Assembly (NCBI GenBank): GCA_900554945.1
Contig: USJN01000069.1
Location: 1-7,557 of the forward strand
Source of the DNA: an uncultured Coriobacteriaceae bacterium
GTDB taxonomy: Bacteria > Actinomycetota > Coriobacteriia > Coriobacteriales > Eggerthellaceae
Length of the DNA stretch: 7,557 nt
Reading direction: 5' to 3'
Shown here in pieces: positions 6,082 through 7,557 of the stretch; within the stretch, counting starts at the first letter, position 1; every line of letters starts with the position of its first letter. Below the pieces are notes generated by a model. It made no database searches and had not been told where the DNA came from. It was given only the letters and a program-made list of their open reading frames with translations. The position numbers and the translations under genes were made by a program.

Positions 6082-6114
6082 ACCACTACCCCACTCATAC
6101 CGTGAATTGCAAAA

Positions 6115-6150
6115 ACGTTCGGAATTATAGGAGTCTTTTGTTTCGAACGT
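6115..6150. promoter_or_regulatory. Inverted repeat flanking the permease -10 box, possible operator
   Basis: ACGTTCGGA at 6115-6123 and TTCGAACGT at 6142-6150 are inverted copies matching at 8 of 9 positions, with centres 27 bp apart. One arm covers the predicted transcription start, the other the -35/spacer side, and the -10 box lies between them. This is the geometry of an operator bound by a dimeric repressor, but no regulator gene is visible in the window. Confidence 0.4.
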
Positions 6151-6152
6151 GC
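6124..6152 (-). promoter_or_regulatory. Predicted promoter of the permease gene
   Basis: A perfect -10 TATAAT (6124-6129, minus strand) stands about 43 bp before the permease ATG. At 17-bp spacing the -35 would be GCACGT (6147-6152), a poor match, so activation or an alternative element may be needed. The rest of the 157-bp gap up to 6238 holds only a 10-bp palindrome TGCAGCTGCA (6227-6236), next to the stop of the upstream gene. Confidence 0.5.
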
Positions 6153-6238
6153 TAACAGTTCCCAGCGGTATTCCGTAAGCGGGGGCACCACTTCCGAGAG
6201 GGGCGTTTTAAAGTCGCCTGCGCCGATGCAGCTGCACC

Positions 6239-7054
6239 TTACTCTCCGAAGAAGGCGCGGGCTGTGCGCGCTGCGGGGAGATCCTTGCCATTATCGGCGG
6301 CGAAGCGCATGCAGCCTGCTGCCGCATCGCGGTTGCCCGCCGCGGCGTGAAGCTCGCCTTCCTTGGCGGCATACACGACGCGCAAGCGCGTGCACTGGTC
6401 GTGGTTGTCCCAGATAGAGCGGTAAAGCCCGATGAGCTTCGACTCGTCGTGATCAAGTTCTGCCTGGGCGACCTCGCGCGACCAGGAAAGATAGGCGCAG
6501 CGCTGCCGCGTGATAACGTCATCCCCCAAGTTTGGCAGCGAGAGCGCCTCATCGATGAGCGCGATCACCCGGTTGTTGTCAAAGAGGCTCTTCACCAGGG
6601 GAACCAGATCGGCGTACAGCGCGATTTTCGCCTCATCGGTGGGCGCGTCCTTCACGCTGTCTTGAATCATGAGGCCGAACTTCGCGGCGTCGCTCTTGCG
6701 GTCGACATTGATAAGCGCGCACGCGTAAAAGGACAAAAACCACGCGGGAAGCTCCCCCAAGGGCGGCTCGGCGGATTCCGCGATTTTCGACGAACCTTCG
6801 AGGAAGGCCATAGCATCGCAGTCATCGTTGTAGAGGGAGACGAGCTTTTCGAGCTTAGCCTGCGCTGCGCGAGCGAACACGCGCGTGAAGATGAACAGGC
6901 CGGCGAGCAAGAGCACGACAGATACGCCCGCGCCCGCTGCAGTGAAGCCCATCGCACGCCCCTCGATGTTCGACCAGATGAAGACCACGGCGAGGGGAAT
7001 GACGACGGCAATAGCGCAAGCCGCTATCTCATAGCGTTTGAAATACGTAAGCAC
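6239..7054 (-). CDS. Hypothetical membrane-anchored protein with TPR-like helical domain
   Basis: I do not recognise this family. Using the GTG at 7054 the product is 271 residues. That start has GAAGGG about 8-9 nt upstream; an earlier in-frame GTG at 7105 lacks a ribosome site. Two hydrophobic helices lie at about 9-29 (AACAIAVVIPLAVVFIW) and 36-58, separated by a short loop, so this is probably an N-terminal hairpin anchor with both ends in the cytoplasm. The remaining 200 or so residues are alternating amphipathic helices. Repeated small-residue patterns such as FLSFYACALINVDRKSDAA (about 106-124) and ELHAAAGNRDAAAGCMRFAA near the C-terminus look like degenerate TPR or Sel1-type repeats, suggesting protein-protein contact. 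No catalytic motif is seen. It follows the FNT gene by 57 bp with no clear promoter between, so co-transcription is possible. Confidence 0.75.
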   Translation of the reverse strand: MLTYFKRYEIAACAIAVVIPLAVVFIWSNIEGRAMGFTAAGAGVSVVLLLAGLFIFTRVFARAAQAKLEKLVSLYNDDCDAMAFLEGSSKIAESAEPPLGELPAWFLSFYACALINVDRKSDAAKFGLMIQDSVKDAPTDEAKIALYADLVPLVKSLFDNNRVIALIDEALSLPNLGDDVITRQRCAYLSWSREVAQAELDHDESKLIGLYRSIWDNHDQCTRLRVVYAAKEGELHAAAGNRDAAAGCMRFAADNGKDLPAARTARAFFGE

Positions 7055-7111
7055 GAACCTCACCCTTCCCCGTTGACTGTTGAAAGGTAAGTGTAGCGTA
7101 TGCACGCGGGT

Positions 7112-7557
7112 TTACGCGCGATTCTCACGAGTTCGATACGCGAACCAATACGCCGTGCCGACCGCCACGCCGCCGACGATGTTGCCGAGCGTCGCGATGA
7201 CGATGTTCGCGACGAGCCCCTCGAGCGCGATCGCCCCCGGGTTGCCGACGCCGAGCATGTTCATGAGAAGCCCGCTCGGAAGGAAGAACATGTTCGCCAC
7301 GCAGTGCTCGAACCCGCAGGCCACAAACGCAGTGATAGGAAGAAAAATACCGAGCACCTTATCGACCACCGAGCGGGCGGAAAAGCCGATCCACACGGCT
7401 AGGCACACGAGCACGTTGCAGAGGATGCCCTTCGCGAAGATGGTGGCGGGTGCAAGCGAGGCCTTCGAGGAAGCAACGTTTACCATGGTCGCTCCGACCG
7501 CTCCCCCGTTCATCGCGCCCATCTGCGAGGCGCATACGAGGAACACGACGACGAGCG
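7112..7557 (-). CDS. Formate/nitrite transporter (FNT) family protein, C-terminal part, cut by window edge
   Basis: About 148 codons are present, open to the right edge (the frame continues beyond the GTG at 7546 with LVVV), so the N-terminal half is missing. FNT proteins are pentameric channels for formate, nitrite or hydrosulfide in the cytoplasmic membrane. The signatures are clear: KGILCNVLVCLAVW and FVACGFEHCVANMFFLPSG. The latter contains the pore histidine (H209 in E. coli FocA) in FEHxxANM. The last helices and a short Arg/Glu-rich tail complete the protein. The selectivity residues of the missing half cannot be seen, so formate versus nitrite cannot be decided. The stop at 7112-7114 is shortly followed by the TPR-like gene. 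Confidence 0.92.
   Translation of the reverse strand, partial: LVVVFLVCASQMGAMNGGAVGATMVNVASSKASLAPATIFAKGILCNVLVCLAVWIGFSARSVVDKVLGIFLPITAFVACGFEHCVANMFFLPSGLLMNMLGVGNPGAIALEGLVANIVIATLGNIVGGVAVGTAYWFAYRTRENRA

Noticed and set aside
4891..6105. 404-codon plus-strand frame rich in Asp, Glu, His and Arg opposite the permease
   Set aside because: The composition is what the complement of hydrophobic, GC-rich codons gives; the minus strand has clear permease motifs.
7055..7105. Earlier GTG start for the TPR-like protein
   Set aside because: No ribosome site, only 6 bp after the FNT stop; the GTG at 7054 has GAAGGG at good distance.

Overview
The window reads as chromosomal DNA from a high-GC anaerobic actinobacterium of the class Coriobacteriia, most likely Eggerthellaceae (Eggerthella/Gordonibacter-like). 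This rests on the strongly GC-biased third codon positions in the core genes, the protein sequence style, and a gene at the left (355-1344) that looks like a member of a paralogous family I associate with that group. The assignment is recognition from memory, not a database result. Every gene I accept lies on the minus strand, so transcription runs from high to low coordinates.

Layout from the right edge (upstream) to the left. (i) 7112-7557 is the C-terminal part of a formate/nitrite transporter (FNT) family channel cut by the window edge. (ii) 6239-7054 encodes an unrecognised protein with two N-terminal membrane helices and a helical, TPR-like cytoplasmic part. (iii) 4807-6081 encodes an ArsB/NhaD-type (ion transporter superfamily) permease, with a consensus -10 box flanked by an inverted repeat. 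(iv) 1808-4642 is a compact pyrimidine operon, pyrR-pyrB-pyrC. Its leader carries a PyrR-binding RNA hairpin close to the predicted 5' end and a second hairpin that would hide the pyrR ribosome binding site. A 13-bp GC-rich hairpin follows pyrC. (v) 180-1649 is an accessory island: one gene for a protein with a C-terminal PD-(D/E)XK/DUF559-Vsr-like domain, bracketed on both sides by an inverted-repeat element. Both elements have a core span of exactly 142 bp and related 22-nt termini. (vi) 1-179 holds no gene and begins with an AT-rich patch.

The pyr genes form a self-regulating unit. PyrR senses pyrimidine nucleotides and binds the leader RNA. PyrB makes carbamoyl aspartate and PyrC cyclises it to dihydroorotate. 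The leader shows no U-tract terminator, but a stem over the pyrR Shine-Dalgarno, so control of translation initiation (as described for mycobacterial PyrR) fits better than Bacillus-style attenuation.

The most unusual part is the island at the left. Two paired-inverted repeats of equal length flank a nuclease-like gene. That geometry recalls REPIN/RAYT systems, but with an endonuclease-fold protein in place of a tyrosine transposase. The functional link is a hypothesis; the repeat geometry can be read directly from the sequence.
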